In this document: positions 49,935 through 58,826 of the stretch, piece by piece
How the letters are laid out: every line of letters starts with the position of its first letter
How positions within the stretch are numbered: position 1 is the stretch's first letter
NCBI RefSeq assembly: GCF_020783315.1
Contig: NZ_CP086063.1
Coordinates: 496,001-560,000 of the forward strand
Length of the DNA stretch: 64,000 bases
DNA from: Ferruginibacter lapsinanis
Lineage (GTDB): Bacteria > Bacteroidota > Bacteroidia > Chitinophagales > Chitinophagaceae
Reading direction: 5' to 3'
Program-made: the position numbers and the translations under genes
Notes under the pieces: model-generated
The model's input: only the letters and a program-made list of their open reading frames with translations
What the model was told of the DNA's origin: nothing
Database searches by the model: none

Positions 49935-51257
49935 TTATTTTGTTAATGGAAAACTTACGGTAAACGTACTTCCTTTACCAAGTACGCTCTCTGCTTTTAT
50001 CGTTCCCTGATGGGCATCGATGATTGTTTTTACATAACTCAGGCCAAGCCCAAAGCCTTTTACATTATGGATATTACCGGTATGAGCTCGATAGAATTTT
50101 TCAAAAATACGATGCAACGTTTCTTTGTTCATTCCAATACCATTGTCTTCAATTTTTATTTTAAACTGATGACCGGCTGTTTGCGTGCTGATCTTTATTT
50201 CAAGATTTTCTTTTGAGTATTTAATAGCATTATCTAAAAGATTACTTACCAAATTCGAAAAATGCACTTCATCCGCTTTTATCAGATCGTTCGTTGCATC
50301 TAAATGCATATCCAGTTTTCCGTTTTTCTCCCCTATTTGTAATGCAATATTATTCAATGCACTTTTAATAAGATCATGCGCATGTATCTTTTTTAAATTA
50401 AGCTGCACTTCTTTTTTATCTAACAAAGCGGCTTGCAGTATGGTTTCCACCTGCTTATTCATTCGCTTATTTTCTTCTTTAATGATCCCGGTAAAATAAT
50501 TGGTCCGATCTCTGTCATTGATCACTTTTTCATTCTTCAACGCATCAACAGCTAATGAAATAGTAGCTAGCGGTGTCTTAAACTCATGCGTCATATTGTT
50601 AATGAAATCAGATTTTATTTCGCTTAATTTTTTCTGTTTTAATAATGCTCTTACCGTAAGAAAAAAAGCAGTAATAATAATTACAGTAAAAAGAATGGAC
50701 CCGATTATCAACCAGGTCATTGACCTCCATATAAAACTTTTTACGTGAGGCACAACAATTATCAGGAGCTCTTGTGGAGAGATCCCTTCAGACAGGCTTC
50801 CACTTGGAGATTCTAAAGGATACACATATTGCATACTGTTTGCAGAATCTGCATTGGCTTTGAAAAAATTTTCCGATTGCACTTCATCCCCGATGATAGA
50901 ATTTGAACTGATCGCAAATTCAAATAATACTTTATGGAGATTATGTTTATCAAAGGACTTTCTAATAATTGATTTTATTTCTTCCGCCGAATAGCGCTGT
51001 GAAACAGTAGGCTTGAAAAATTCTAAATGTAGTTTATCCTTAGAAAAGAAAGGATCGGTCTTCTTATCCATCGGAATCAAATTCCCTTTTTCCTGCATCA
51101 GGTTTTCTGCTGCAAGTGTGGTAGCCAAACTAACATGTTCGCTGAATTTCTTTTCTTCTGATTCCAAAGCGCCTTTGATCCAAAGTATCTGAAAAAAAAT
51201 AATGCCCAGTAAAGAAAAAAGAATGAGCACAGTTATGATTGGAAAAATTTTTCTCAT
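49935..51257 (-). CDS. sensor histidine kinase (two-transmembrane, HisKA)
   Basis: This 440-residue kinase has membrane helices at about 5-28 and 178-202 with an extracytoplasmic sensor between them. Phosphoacceptor box THEFKTPLATISLAVDAL, then HATPase motifs LLDNAIKYSK, IEDNGIGMN and [14 protein letters not shown]. No response regulator gene adjoins it, so its partner is elsewhere. It is divergent to yqgE. Confidence 0.93.
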   Translation of the reverse strand: MRKIFPIITVLILFSLLGIIFFQILWIKGALESEEKKFSEHVSLATTLAAENLMQEKGNLIPMDKKTDPFFSKDKLHLEFFKPTVSQRYSAEEIKSIIRKSFDKHNLHKVLFEFAISSNSIIGDEVQSENFFKANADSANSMQYVYPLESPSGSLSEGISPQELLIIVVPHVKSFIWRSMTWLIIGSILFTVIIITAFFLTVRALLKQKKLSEIKSDFINNMTHEFKTPLATISLAVDALKNEKVINDRDRTNYFTGIIKEENKRMNKQVETILQAALLDKKEVQLNLKKIHAHDLIKSALNNIALQIGEKNGKLDMHLDATNDLIKADEVHFSNLVSNLLDNAIKYSKENLEIKISTQTAGHQFKIKIEDNGIGMNKETLHRIFEKFYRAHTGNIHNVKGFGLGLSYVKTIIDAHQGTIKAESVLGKGSTFTVSFPLTK

Positions 51258-51426
51258 TAGCGCAAAGGTAAATTAGTAAGGTGTAATATCCTGCCTAAGC
51301 AGATATAAGCTATAAATTTAACGAAGGTTTATAACTTATACCAAATTGATTTATAAAAATTTAATTAGCTCTCAAAAAGATCTGATCCCTTTTCAGTTCA
51401 ATGCGATACATTCTGATCAAGTATTA

Positions 51427-51455
51427 TTGTTTATTTGACATAAATCAATAAACAA
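51427..51455. repeat. inverted repeat TTGTTTATT / AATAAACAA upstream of yqgE
   Basis: Perfect 9-base arms (51427-51435, 51447-51455) with an 11-base spacer in the intergenic region between the divergent kinase and yqgE genes. It may be an operator. Confidence 0.45.
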
Positions 51456-51494
51456 ATATTTTTATTAAATCAAATATTCTAGTACTTTAGAAAT

Positions 51495-52046
51495 ATGATT
51501 GAGCCGGCAGCTGGCATATTATTAATAGCAGACCCATTCCTGAAAGATCCCAATTTCATGCGTACTGTTGTGTTTATGTGTGAACATAATGCAGAAGGTA
51601 GTTTTGGCTTTGTATTAAATAAACAGTTTGATTACACTTTAGACGAATTGATCACTTCATTTGAAGGATACCCGGTACCTGTTTATTATGGTGGTCCGGT
51701 AGATATGGATACGATTCACTTTTTACATCAATACCCTGATAAGATACCTGATAGCCAGGAAGTAATGAAAGGTGTGTATTGGGGCGGAAATTTCGAAACA
51801 CTTACCGAATTGGTAAAAAACAATGAAATAGATTTTAGTAAAATACGTTTTTTTATTGGATATAGTGGCTGGGGTAAAGGGCAGCTTAACAATGAGTTAA
51901 GTGAAAAAACATGGCTAACGGTTTCGGCTAAACGAAATATTGTTTTTCACGAAAACCCACAAGAAGTTTGGAAGGACAGTTTAAAACATTTGGGCGGAGA
52001 TTACGAAATGATGGTAAATTTCCCCATAGATCCTCAGTTGAATTGA
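51495..52046 (+). CDS. YqgE/AlgH family protein
   Basis: This 183-residue soluble protein of the UPF0301 family shows the typical ILLIADPFLKDPNFMRTVVFMCEH start, GSFGFVLNK, and IGYSGWGKGQLNNEL near the end. The molecular role is not known; it is often near redox or regulator genes. A PlsC-type acyltransferase follows 36 bases later on the same strand. Confidence 0.92.
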   Translation: MIEPAAGILLIADPFLKDPNFMRTVVFMCEHNAEGSFGFVLNKQFDYTLDELITSFEGYPVPVYYGGPVDMDTIHFLHQYPDKIPDSQEVMKGVYWGGNFETLTELVKNNEIDFSKIRFFIGYSGWGKGQLNNELSEKTWLTVSAKRNIVFHENPQEVWKDSLKHLGGDYEMMVNFPIDPQLN

Positions 52047-52082
52047 TATACAGTTATTATATTTACAATAAATCTCATATAA

Positions 52083-53039
52083 TTGCTGTTTGCTTTATTA
52101 AAAATACCTGCCAGAATTGCTATACGATTGTATTGTCGAAATATACAGATCAATCATAAAGAGTTACTTTCAATTGAGGGGCCGGTAATGATAGCAGCCA
52201 ATCATCCCAATTCTTTTTTAGACGCAATCATTATAAATACTATTTTTAAACGCCCCGTTTATTCTCTTGCAAGAGGAGACGCTTTCGCCAATAAATTTTA
52301 TACAAAAGTGCTGCGTTCATTAAAAATGTTACCTGTTTATCGCATCAGTGAAGGAGCAGAAAATCTGGAGCATAATTACAAAACCTTTGATGCATGTAAA
52401 GATATCTTTAAAAAAAACGGCATTGTATTGATCTTTAGTGAAGGACGATGTGTAAATGAGTGGCATTTACGGCCACTCAAGAAAGGCACAGCCAGACTGG
52501 CTTTTAGTAGCTGGGAAAATAATATTCCACTAAAAATATTACCGCTGGGCATTAATTACAATTCCTTTCATAGATTCGGAAAAAATGTTAAACTGAATTT
52601 TGGGAAAATAATTAAACAAAAAGACTATGGTGAAATAACCTCTTCTTTCGGAAAGAATATTGCTGCGTTTAATGCTGACCTTGAAAAACAATTGCAACAA
52701 CTAGTAATAGAACTTGATAAAAAGGATAAAGTACTAATTGACCATACATTTTCAGTACCGGTATCTGCAACAAAAAAAATATGGCTATCAATTCCAGCTG
52801 TGCTTGGTTATATATTGCATTGGCCATTATATATTCCCGTAGAAAAGATCGCTGCTAAAACAACTAAACACAATGGTCATTACGACTCTGTTGTAGTAAG
52901 TCTGTTGTTTGTATTATATCCGGTATATTTATTACTGATAAGTTTTATCATTTATCAATTTACCTGTGGATATTGGTGGCTAACAACTTTCCTGCTACTA
53001 CCGTTTTTTGCATGGAGCTATGTACAGTTAAAAAAGTAA
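52083..53039 (+). CDS. PlsC-type 1-acylglycerol-3-phosphate acyltransferase family protein
   Basis: This 318-residue membrane-associated acyltransferase contains HX4D as NHPNSFLD and the later FSEGRCVNEW in place of the FPEGTRS motif. The C-terminal 90 residues hold two to three hydrophobic segments. The frame opens with TTG right after an in-frame TAA, so TTG is the only possible start before the conserved part. Probable role in phospholipid synthesis. Its 3' end lies six bases from the convergent ABC transporter gene. Confidence 0.85.
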   Translation: MLFALLKIPARIAIRLYCRNIQINHKELLSIEGPVMIAANHPNSFLDAIIINTIFKRPVYSLARGDAFANKFYTKVLRSLKMLPVYRISEGAENLEHNYKTFDACKDIFKKNGIVLIFSEGRCVNEWHLRPLKKGTARLAFSSWENNIPLKILPLGINYNSFHRFGKNVKLNFGKIIKQKDYGEITSSFGKNIAAFNADLEKQLQQLVIELDKKDKVLIDHTFSVPVSATKKIWLSIPAVLGYILHWPLYIPVEKIAAKTTKHNGHYDSVVVSLLFVLYPVYLLLISFIIYQFTCGYWWLTTFLLLPFFAWSYVQLKK

Positions 53040-53045
53040 GTAGTC

Positions 53046-54830
53046 TTATACCTGTTGCAGTTGTACTTTTTTCCTTTCACCAATTTGCTGACGCCACATA
53101 GCATAGTACAATCCTTTTTCAGCTACCAGGCTTTCGTGATTACCTGTTTCAACTACATCGCCTCTTTCCAATACATAAATTCTATCAGCATGCATGATCG
53201 TACTTAGTCTGTGAGCAATCAAAATAGTTATCTGTTCTTTCAGTGATGATATTTCTTTGATCGTATTTGTTATATCTTCTTCAGTTAAAGAATCCAACGC
53301 AGAAGTTGCTTCATCAAAGATCAGTAAATGTGGTTTTCGTATCAAGGCTCTTGCAATTGACAGCCGCTGTTTTTCTCCTCCGGATAATTTAAACCCTCCC
53401 TCTCCGATCAATGTGTCTAACCCCTTTTCTGCTCTTTCTAATAAGCCCGTGCAGGAAGCTTTCTGTAAAGCATCGTGCAGATCCGCATCTGTAGCAGAAG
53501 GATTTACAAAAAGTAAATTCTCTTTGATTGTTCCGCTAAAAAGTTGCGTATCCTGTGTTACAAAACCAATCTGATTTCTCAAGTCATCAAAACTCATAGA
53601 GTTTTCATCAATCCCATTATATAGAATCACTCCTTCCTGCGGACGATATAAACCTACCAACAATTTCATTAAAGTAGATTTTCCACTACCACTCGGTCCA
53701 ACAAAAGCAATTGTTTCGCCTGTCTTAACATCAAAACTAATATTATTAATTGCCTTCTGACTGGCAGTCTGGTGTTTAAATCCGACATTATTAAATGACA
53801 ATGTTTCGATATTTCCCAAATGCTTCGGGTCCTTCGCTTCTGCTTCAGGAGCCTTATTCATCAGATTGTGATAATTATTTAAAGACGCCTCCGCTTCTCT
53901 GTAACTCAATAATATATTGCCGATCTCCTGCAGCGGTCCGAAAATAAAAAAGGAAAATATTTGCATTGTAACCAGTTCATGTGGCTTCATTACGTCTTTA
54001 AATATCAACCACATCAGCAGGAATAAAATAAATTGTCTCAACGTATTCACAATAGTACCCTGTAAAAAACTAATACTACGAATACGCTTTACCTTGGTCA
54101 ATTCTAACCCTAATATTTTATAGGTATTTCCGTTTAATCTTTTTACTTCCTGATCAGCCAGACCAAGGCTTTTCACCAATTCAATATTACGCAAGCTTTC
54201 GGTTGTACTACCAGCCAAAGAAGTTGTTTTACTGACAATTTCTTTTTGAATGATTTTAATTTTTTTGCTGAATACATTGGTAACCCAGGTTAACAACGTA
54301 ACTCCTATAATATAGGCCAATGGCACACTCCAGTGAATATAAATAGCAGCATACACAAATACGAAACCAATCCCTACGAAAATAGCAAAGAGTGCATTTA
54401 AAAAATAGTTAATGAATTTTTCTGTGTCGATACGAACTTTTGTGAGAATGCTCAGTGTTTCACCACTGCGCTGATCTTCAAACTCCTGATAAGGAAGCCT
54501 GATAGCATGCCTTAGCCCATTAGTGAAAATTGTAGCTCCGAATTTTTGAATGATCACATTTGCAAAATAATCCTGAAAATTTTTCGCTATCCTACTTACC
54601 ATAGCAGTTCCCATAGATAACAATAATATTTTCATTACAGCCCAGAAATAGAAATCCCAGGTGTATGCAGTAGTTGTATTTTCATTTTTCACATAAACCT
54701 CGGCCAATTGAATGATCCTTCCAAAAAGGATTGGATCGATCAATGAAAAGATAATATTAATAGCAGCCAACAGTAACGTAAGCACTACCAACCATTTATA
54801 TGGTTTTAAGTATTGTAGTAAAAGTTTCAT
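53046..54830 (-). CDS. ABC exporter, fused membrane and ATPase domains
   Basis: This 594-residue half-transporter has six membrane helices (about 10-310) and an ATPase domain. Walker A is VGPSGSGKSTLM, the signature LSGGEKQRLSIA, and Walker B LLIFDEATSALDS; His-loop LIAHRLST. MsbA/lipid or drug exporters look like this; the substrate is not clear. It is next to the truncated yifB. Confidence 0.94.
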   Translation of the reverse strand: MKLLLQYLKPYKWLVVLTLLLAAINIIFSLIDPILFGRIIQLAEVYVKNENTTTAYTWDFYFWAVMKILLLSMGTAMVSRIAKNFQDYFANVIIQKFGATIFTNGLRHAIRLPYQEFEDQRSGETLSILTKVRIDTEKFINYFLNALFAIFVGIGFVFVYAAIYIHWSVPLAYIIGVTLLTWVTNVFSKKIKIIQKEIVSKTTSLAGSTTESLRNIELVKSLGLADQEVKRLNGNTYKILGLELTKVKRIRSISFLQGTIVNTLRQFILFLLMWLIFKDVMKPHELVTMQIFSFFIFGPLQEIGNILLSYREAEASLNNYHNLMNKAPEAEAKDPKHLGNIETLSFNNVGFKHQTASQKAINNISFDVKTGETIAFVGPSGSGKSTLMKLLVGLYRPQEGVILYNGIDENSMSFDDLRNQIGFVTQDTQLFSGTIKENLLFVNPSATDADLHDALQKASCTGLLERAEKGLDTLIGEGGFKLSGGEKQRLSIARALIRKPHLLIFDEATSALDSLTEEDITNTIKEISSLKEQITILIAHRLSTIMHADRIYVLERGDVVETGNHESLVAEKGLYYAMWRQQIGERKKVQLQQV

Positions 54831-54909
54831 GCGGCAAAGTTAGGGTAAAACGATATATCGAAACTCATCAATGTTTAAACAGCGACAATGCCGATCTATC
54901 GATATAGCC

Positions 54910-55614
54910 CTACCCAGCCCATCCTTCTCTGTCCAAACTCCTGTATTGTATAGCCTCGGCCAAATGCTCTGCTTTAATATCCTCACTACCAGCAAGGTCG
55001 GCAATTGTTCTGCTTACTTTTAAAATTCTATCGTATGCCCTGGCACTCAGATTTAATTTTTCCATTGCTGCTTTCAACAGATTTTGACTGGCAGTATTGA
55101 TAACGCAAATTTCTTTTAGCATCTTACTACTCATTTGAGCATTAGCATATACACCCACAGTTTGTTTATATCGTTCTCCTTGTATCTCTCTTGCAACAAT
55201 TACTCGTTGTCTGATCTTTTCACTTTTTTCAAATTGCTGAGAAGAAGACAATTCACTGAAAGCAACAGGAGTTACTTCAACATGCAGATCAATCCTATCT
55301 AATAATGGCCCCGATATTTTATTCAAATATTTTTGTACAGCACCCGGCGGACAGGTACATTCCTTCTCGGGATGATTAAAAAAACCGCAAGGACAAGGAT
55401 TCATACTGGCAATTAACATAAAACTCGCCGGAAAGTCCAGCGCTACTTTTGCACGACTGATTGTTACTCTTCTTTCTTCCATTGGTTGACGCATTACTTC
55501 CAACACCGTTCTTTTAAATTCAGGCAATTCATCTAAGAACAATACTCCATTATGCGCCAACGAAATTTCTCCTGGTTGAGGATTGCCTCCTCCTCCCACG
55601 AGGGCAACATCAGT
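54910..55614 (-). pseudogene. yifB: yifB/comM (Mg-chelatase-like ATPase), 3' half, cut by insertion
   Basis: About 235 codons remain of a roughly 510-codon gene. The fragment begins at TDVALVGGGGNPQPGEIS, just after the conserved HHTIS position of intact YifB, and continues through Walker B (GVLFLDELPEF) and the C-terminal domain (NLSARAYDRILKVSRTIADL). The N-terminal Lon-like domain and Walker A are missing. A GTG at 55599 could start a short product, but it would lack ATP binding. The break coincides with the left repeat of the integrative element. ComM/YifB acts as a branch-migration helicase in transformation, so uptake recombination may be impaired. Confidence 0.85.
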
Positions 55615-55625
55615 AAGTTTATCTA
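55606..55625. repeat. left attachment-type repeat (attL)
   Basis: AACATCAGTAAGTTTATCTA, which recurs with one central mismatch (G to C) at 63570-63589. It lies exactly where the yifB coding sequence breaks and 20 bases from the recombinase stop codon. Confidence 0.75.
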
Positions 55626-55645
55626 ATGTAGGGGTATTATTACTA

Positions 55646-57364
55646 CTATTTTTTCTTCAATTTAGGCTTATATACATTAGGCTTATGCCTATTATTACTA
55701 ACTAATTTAAAATCACCACTGGTTTTCATAAAGTTTTCCCAATTACTATTATCTTTCGGATTCTTAATTGGACGTGGTGCACTAACAATAGCATGTGAAG
55801 TGCCATCTGGCTTCAATTTAAGTGTGTAAAAATTATTAGCATTACGGTCAGGTGTCTTCCAAGTCTCGATACCTAATTCACCTTTATATTGAATTTCTAT
55901 ATTGTAATAGCGGTCATCCACAAAGGTTACAATGATATTTTTAATATATTCATTGATTATGTTTTGCTTTTGCTTGAAGTTGGTGACTTGAGTATAATCT
56001 TCAAAAGCATGTTTTAGTTTTTTTACCAGCCCCTCACCTTCCAACATACTTTGATAGCGATGCTCAGCATCAGCCAATTTCAAGTTGGTATCTTTTATTA
56101 TTCCTTCTAATCGTTTCTTGATGTTTCTCAAATCATCATCACTAATCAAATCTTTCAATCTCAAATCAATAGCTTTCTGTCTTTCAGAGTTTAAGCCTTC
56201 AACCAACTTCTTATCAGATATTATGTCGCTCTCAAGTTCCTGGAGCTTTGACTTGTTAAATTTGAACTCCGATTCTAAGCGTTTAAAAAAATCCTTTTTA
56301 GTAAACAAATTACCCCAAATAAAATTTTCAATTTTATCTATATTAATACTTCGGTTTTCACAATTCTCATTTTCCATTCTCTTACTACTGCACATGTAAT
56401 AGTTATCATGCTTATCAATACGAGTTCTGCCATACATATTTCGTTGACATACCCCACAGCGGATTAACCCTTTTAAGAGATACCGATGAACTACTTTTTT
56501 ACCACTGTTGTTCGCATTTTTAGAAAGGTTATCATTTACCTTTTGCCAGTAATCTATCTTTATGATTGCTGGAATTTGGTAAACTTCATTAGAGTAAGTT
56601 CTCTCACCCGCGTAACACTTATTAGTTATTATATTACGTATAGTATTACCAGACCATAATATATCTTTCTTTGCTTTAGTGGTAATTTCTTTAGTGTATT
56701 TATTTTTAGTACTTAACTTACCCTTACCAATTATATTATATCTAGTTGGGACTTCCTCGCTATTTAATAATGCTGCTATACTTCTGGTTCCAATTCCTTT
56801 TAAAGACAAAGAATAAATGCGTTTAACAATCTTTGCTTCATCAGCATCTATAGATATTTTACCTTTTACATCTCGCTTATAACCATAAGCCATGATTCCA
56901 TGAGCCTTCCCTTCTTCAGCCCGTTGCTTCAGAACTGACTTAACCTTCAACTTAGTTAATGTTACATGGTATTTGTTGAAGACAGAAAGCATATCACCAA
57001 ACAACTCAGCTTGTGGGTCATTTAAGTCTACTTTACCATCTACATGAGTATAATATTCTACTTCGCAATCCTTAAAGATTTTACCAATTGCATATCGCAT
57101 TTGAGGGTTCCTTTCAAAGCGTGATTGGTCATAGGCAAAAACTGCTGTAACTTTTCCATTAACGATGTCAGTGAGCAATCGGTTTAATTCAGGCCTATCT
57201 TCTATGTTTTCACTAGCACCGCTATACCCTTCATCAACGTATAAGTCGTATTCAATTTTTAATCTTTTGGCCTTTTCAATGCCAAGTTTTTTTTGATTAC
57301 TTATGCTTCTATCCTTACCCTCATCTTTAAGTTTTGAAATCCTACAATATACTCCTAACGTCAT
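55646..57364 (-). CDS. large serine recombinase (integrase)
   Basis: This 572-residue recombinase has the resolvase catalytic domain at the N-terminus with the nucleophile Ser10 in VYCRISK and the downstream FAYDQSRFERNP arginine cluster. The recombinase domain (about 155-270, AYGYKRDVKGKI) and a zinc ribbon (CGVCQ ... YMCSSKRM ... C) follow, then a long coiled coil (about 365-450). Such proteins integrate and excise elements between short att sites without host factors. Its 3' end abuts attL, as is usual. Confidence 0.95.
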   Translation of the reverse strand: MTLGVYCRISKLKDEGKDRSISNQKKLGIEKAKRLKIEYDLYVDEGYSGASENIEDRPELNRLLTDIVNGKVTAVFAYDQSRFERNPQMRYAIGKIFKDCEVEYYTHVDGKVDLNDPQAELFGDMLSVFNKYHVTLTKLKVKSVLKQRAEEGKAHGIMAYGYKRDVKGKISIDADEAKIVKRIYSLSLKGIGTRSIAALLNSEEVPTRYNIIGKGKLSTKNKYTKEITTKAKKDILWSGNTIRNIITNKCYAGERTYSNEVYQIPAIIKIDYWQKVNDNLSKNANNSGKKVVHRYLLKGLIRCGVCQRNMYGRTRIDKHDNYYMCSSKRMENENCENRSINIDKIENFIWGNLFTKKDFFKRLESEFKFNKSKLQELESDIISDKKLVEGLNSERQKAIDLRLKDLISDDDLRNIKKRLEGIIKDTNLKLADAEHRYQSMLEGEGLVKKLKHAFEDYTQVTNFKQKQNIINEYIKNIIVTFVDDRYYNIEIQYKGELGIETWKTPDRNANNFYTLKLKPDGTSHAIVSAPRPIKNPKDNSNWENFMKTSGDFKLVSNNRHKPNVYKPKLKKK

Positions 57365-57596
57365 ATAAATTTAAGTTTTTATAAAGATAATTAAACATGG
57401 TTATATTATCAGTGTAGGGGTAGCGAAAATATTTATTTTCCTATTTAGGGGCGTTTTTATTGACTTCATAAAGTTTTACAAGTATAATTGCTTATTTCCT
57501 AGGAAACTGACATATTTATAATAATAAGACACCAATACCTATGCGGCAATAAGCGCACTTGCTAATAGTTATGGTGTGTCTAGCAAATAACAAAAA
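57365..57596. other. divergent regulatory region between integrase and HUH operon
   Basis: There is no gene. It holds the palindrome TTTCCTAGGAAA (57495-57506), a 10-mer TGTAGGGGTA (57413-57422) that also occurs beside attL (55627-55636), and TTGCTA/TAGCAA arms (57559-57564, 57581-57586) just before the HUH gene. These could be operators or an origin for the nuclease. Confidence 0.45.
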
Positions 57597-58103
57597 ATGA
57601 TTAAGAAAGAGTATTTAACCGTAAAAGAATTAGCTGAGCATCATAAGATATCAATTAGGAGCATAAGGCAAAAAATAGCAAAACTAGAGCCCACTACTAC
57701 CAAAGACCTATTAAGAAAAGACATTAATAAAAGTTGGGAGATTCACCACATTTTAGTCTCTAGATTTAAACCTCAGCGTCAAAGTAAAAGCAAGTATTAT
57801 GCTTTAACCATAGACCCATGTCGCCATATAAATGAGAGTGATATTCATGAGATAATGAATTTTGTTAGTAGCCGAATTAATCAACCATCGTTAGAGATAA
57901 ACTATGTAGTTGAAAAGAAAAAAGCTAATAATCAAAACCATATTCATTGTTATACTAATTGTAAAAAAAGAGCTGAGCTAATTGAAAATTTAAGGCTCGG
58001 CTTTTCAAATGTAGTGTATAACGAAGCGACTGTTTGGGACCTCGAAGGTTGGAAAGCTTATATGACCAAAGATGGTTGTACCATAACAAAAATAAAAAAA
58101 TAA
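57597..58103 (+). CDS. HTH-HUH fusion: CRESS-like replication/nicking endonuclease domain
   Basis: This 168-residue protein is not a standard family by name. Residues 6-30 (LTVKELAEHHKISIRSIRQKI) form a helix-turn-helix. From residue 65 on it follows the order of HUH Rep nucleases: motif I-like YYALTI at 67-72, motif II NHIHCYTN with His115-Ile-His117, and motif III AYMTKDG with Tyr155-x-x-Lys158. The spacings, about 46 and 38 residues, are those of CRESS-type Rep domains. There is no helicase domain after it. The inferred role is nicking and rejoining of single strands at an origin, or element control. The call rests on motifs only. Confidence 0.6.
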   Translation: MIKKEYLTVKELAEHHKISIRSIRQKIAKLEPTTTKDLLRKDINKSWEIHHILVSRFKPQRQSKSKYYALTIDPCRHINESDIHEIMNFVSSRINQPSLEINYVVEKKKANNQNHIHCYTNCKKRAELIENLRLGFSNVVYNEATVWDLEGWKAYMTKDGCTITKIKK

Positions 58104-58141
58104 AAACACCACTAGCAAGTGGTAATCTAAAATCAAACACT

Positions 58142-58351
58142 ATGAAAAAACTAACAATTACACAACTAGAAGAAATGCCACACCTACTTTGGCTAATAAC
58201 TAACTATGTAACCCTTAATTATGAAGAAGCTGCCGATACAAGTCCAGAAAGTTTAGTAACAGAGTATAACCACCTAGTTAAACAGAACAAAATCCTTGAT
58301 TTATTTGAGGCCGAATTGATAACGTCTGAAAGTAAATTAAACGTAGGTTAA
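58142..58351 (+). CDS. small protein of unknown function
   Basis: This 69-residue, acidic, mostly helical protein begins MKKLTITQLEEMPHLLWLITNY. No family was recognised. It follows the HTH-HUH gene by 38 bases, with a short hairpin (ACCACT-AGCA-AGTGGT, 58108-58123) between them. The ATG at 58142 is chosen because the upstream frame overlaps the previous gene and lacks similarity to a protein. Confidence 0.55.
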   Translation: MKKLTITQLEEMPHLLWLITNYVTLNYEEAADTSPESLVTEYNHLVKQNKILDLFEAELITSESKLNVG

Positions 58352-58387
58352 ACAACACATTAACCATCCTTTTTGTACCTAGAGTCT

Positions 58388-58430
58388 CCAGTATTTGCTA
58401 TGTAATCTATTGTGCAAATACTGGGTTTTT
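58388..58430 (+). terminator. 11-bp perfect stem with 15-base loop and T tail
   Basis: CCAGTATTTGC (58388-58398) pairs with GCAAATACTGG (58414-58424), then GTTTTT. The loop is long for a terminator, so it may instead be a protein or nuclease site in the operon. Confidence 0.5.
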
Positions 58431-58497
58431 CGTACTAAAAACGAGATTATAGGTCATAGGGTTAACGTTCAACATAGGAAAAACAAAAGAAATTAAT

Positions 58498-58653
58498 ATG
58501 AAAGATTTAATTGATGCAATACGAATAAAAACAATGCAAGCTCAGGCCGAGCAAGACCCAGTAAAAAAACAAGAAACTAATAAGCAGTTGCAGATTTTAA
58601 GGCTTAAAAAAGAAATTGAGGACATCCGAAAACGGATAGAGCAGCTCTCATAG
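58498..58653 (+). CDS. 51-residue coiled-coil protein
   Basis: This short ORF begins MKDLIDAIRIKTMQAQ and ends in a leucine/isoleucine heptad helix (LQILRLKKEIEDIRKRI). Nothing is known of it. It is the last gene of the plus-strand operon and is followed within eight bases by a strong terminator, which supports that it is expressed. Confidence 0.5.
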   Translation: MKDLIDAIRIKTMQAQAEQDPVKKQETNKQLQILRLKKEIEDIRKRIEQLS

Positions 58654-58660
58654 TTTCATT

Positions 58661-58688
58661 GACGGTCCCAAATGGGGCCGTCTTTTTT
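58661..58688 (+). terminator. Rho-independent terminator of the HUH operon
   Basis: Stem GACGGTCCC / GGGGCCGTC (one G-T wobble), 4-base loop AAAT, then six T. Confidence 0.9.
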
Positions 58689-58689
58689 A

Positions 58690-58704
58690 CCCACCCCCCC
58701 TCCC
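58690..58704 (-). other. G-quadruplex motif
   Basis: The minus strand reads GGGAGGGGGGGTGGG, which fits four G3 runs with one-base loops (G3-A-G3-G-G3-T-G3). It lies right after the operon terminator, between convergent genes in an AT-rich element. Confidence 0.75.
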
Positions 58705-58826
58705 TAGTAATAATATAATTAGCGGTAACATTTGTTATCTCGCTTACATTTTGAATTTATTACCTTAAAAAAATGAAGGGGTGATGTTGTTCAAAAAAAA
58801 TTTTACAAAAAAATTATTAAAGTAAG

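Noticed and set aside
54910-55599. Functional short YifB protein from the GTG at 55599
   Set aside because: It would lack Walker A and the N-terminal domain, so it is treated as the remnant of a split gene.
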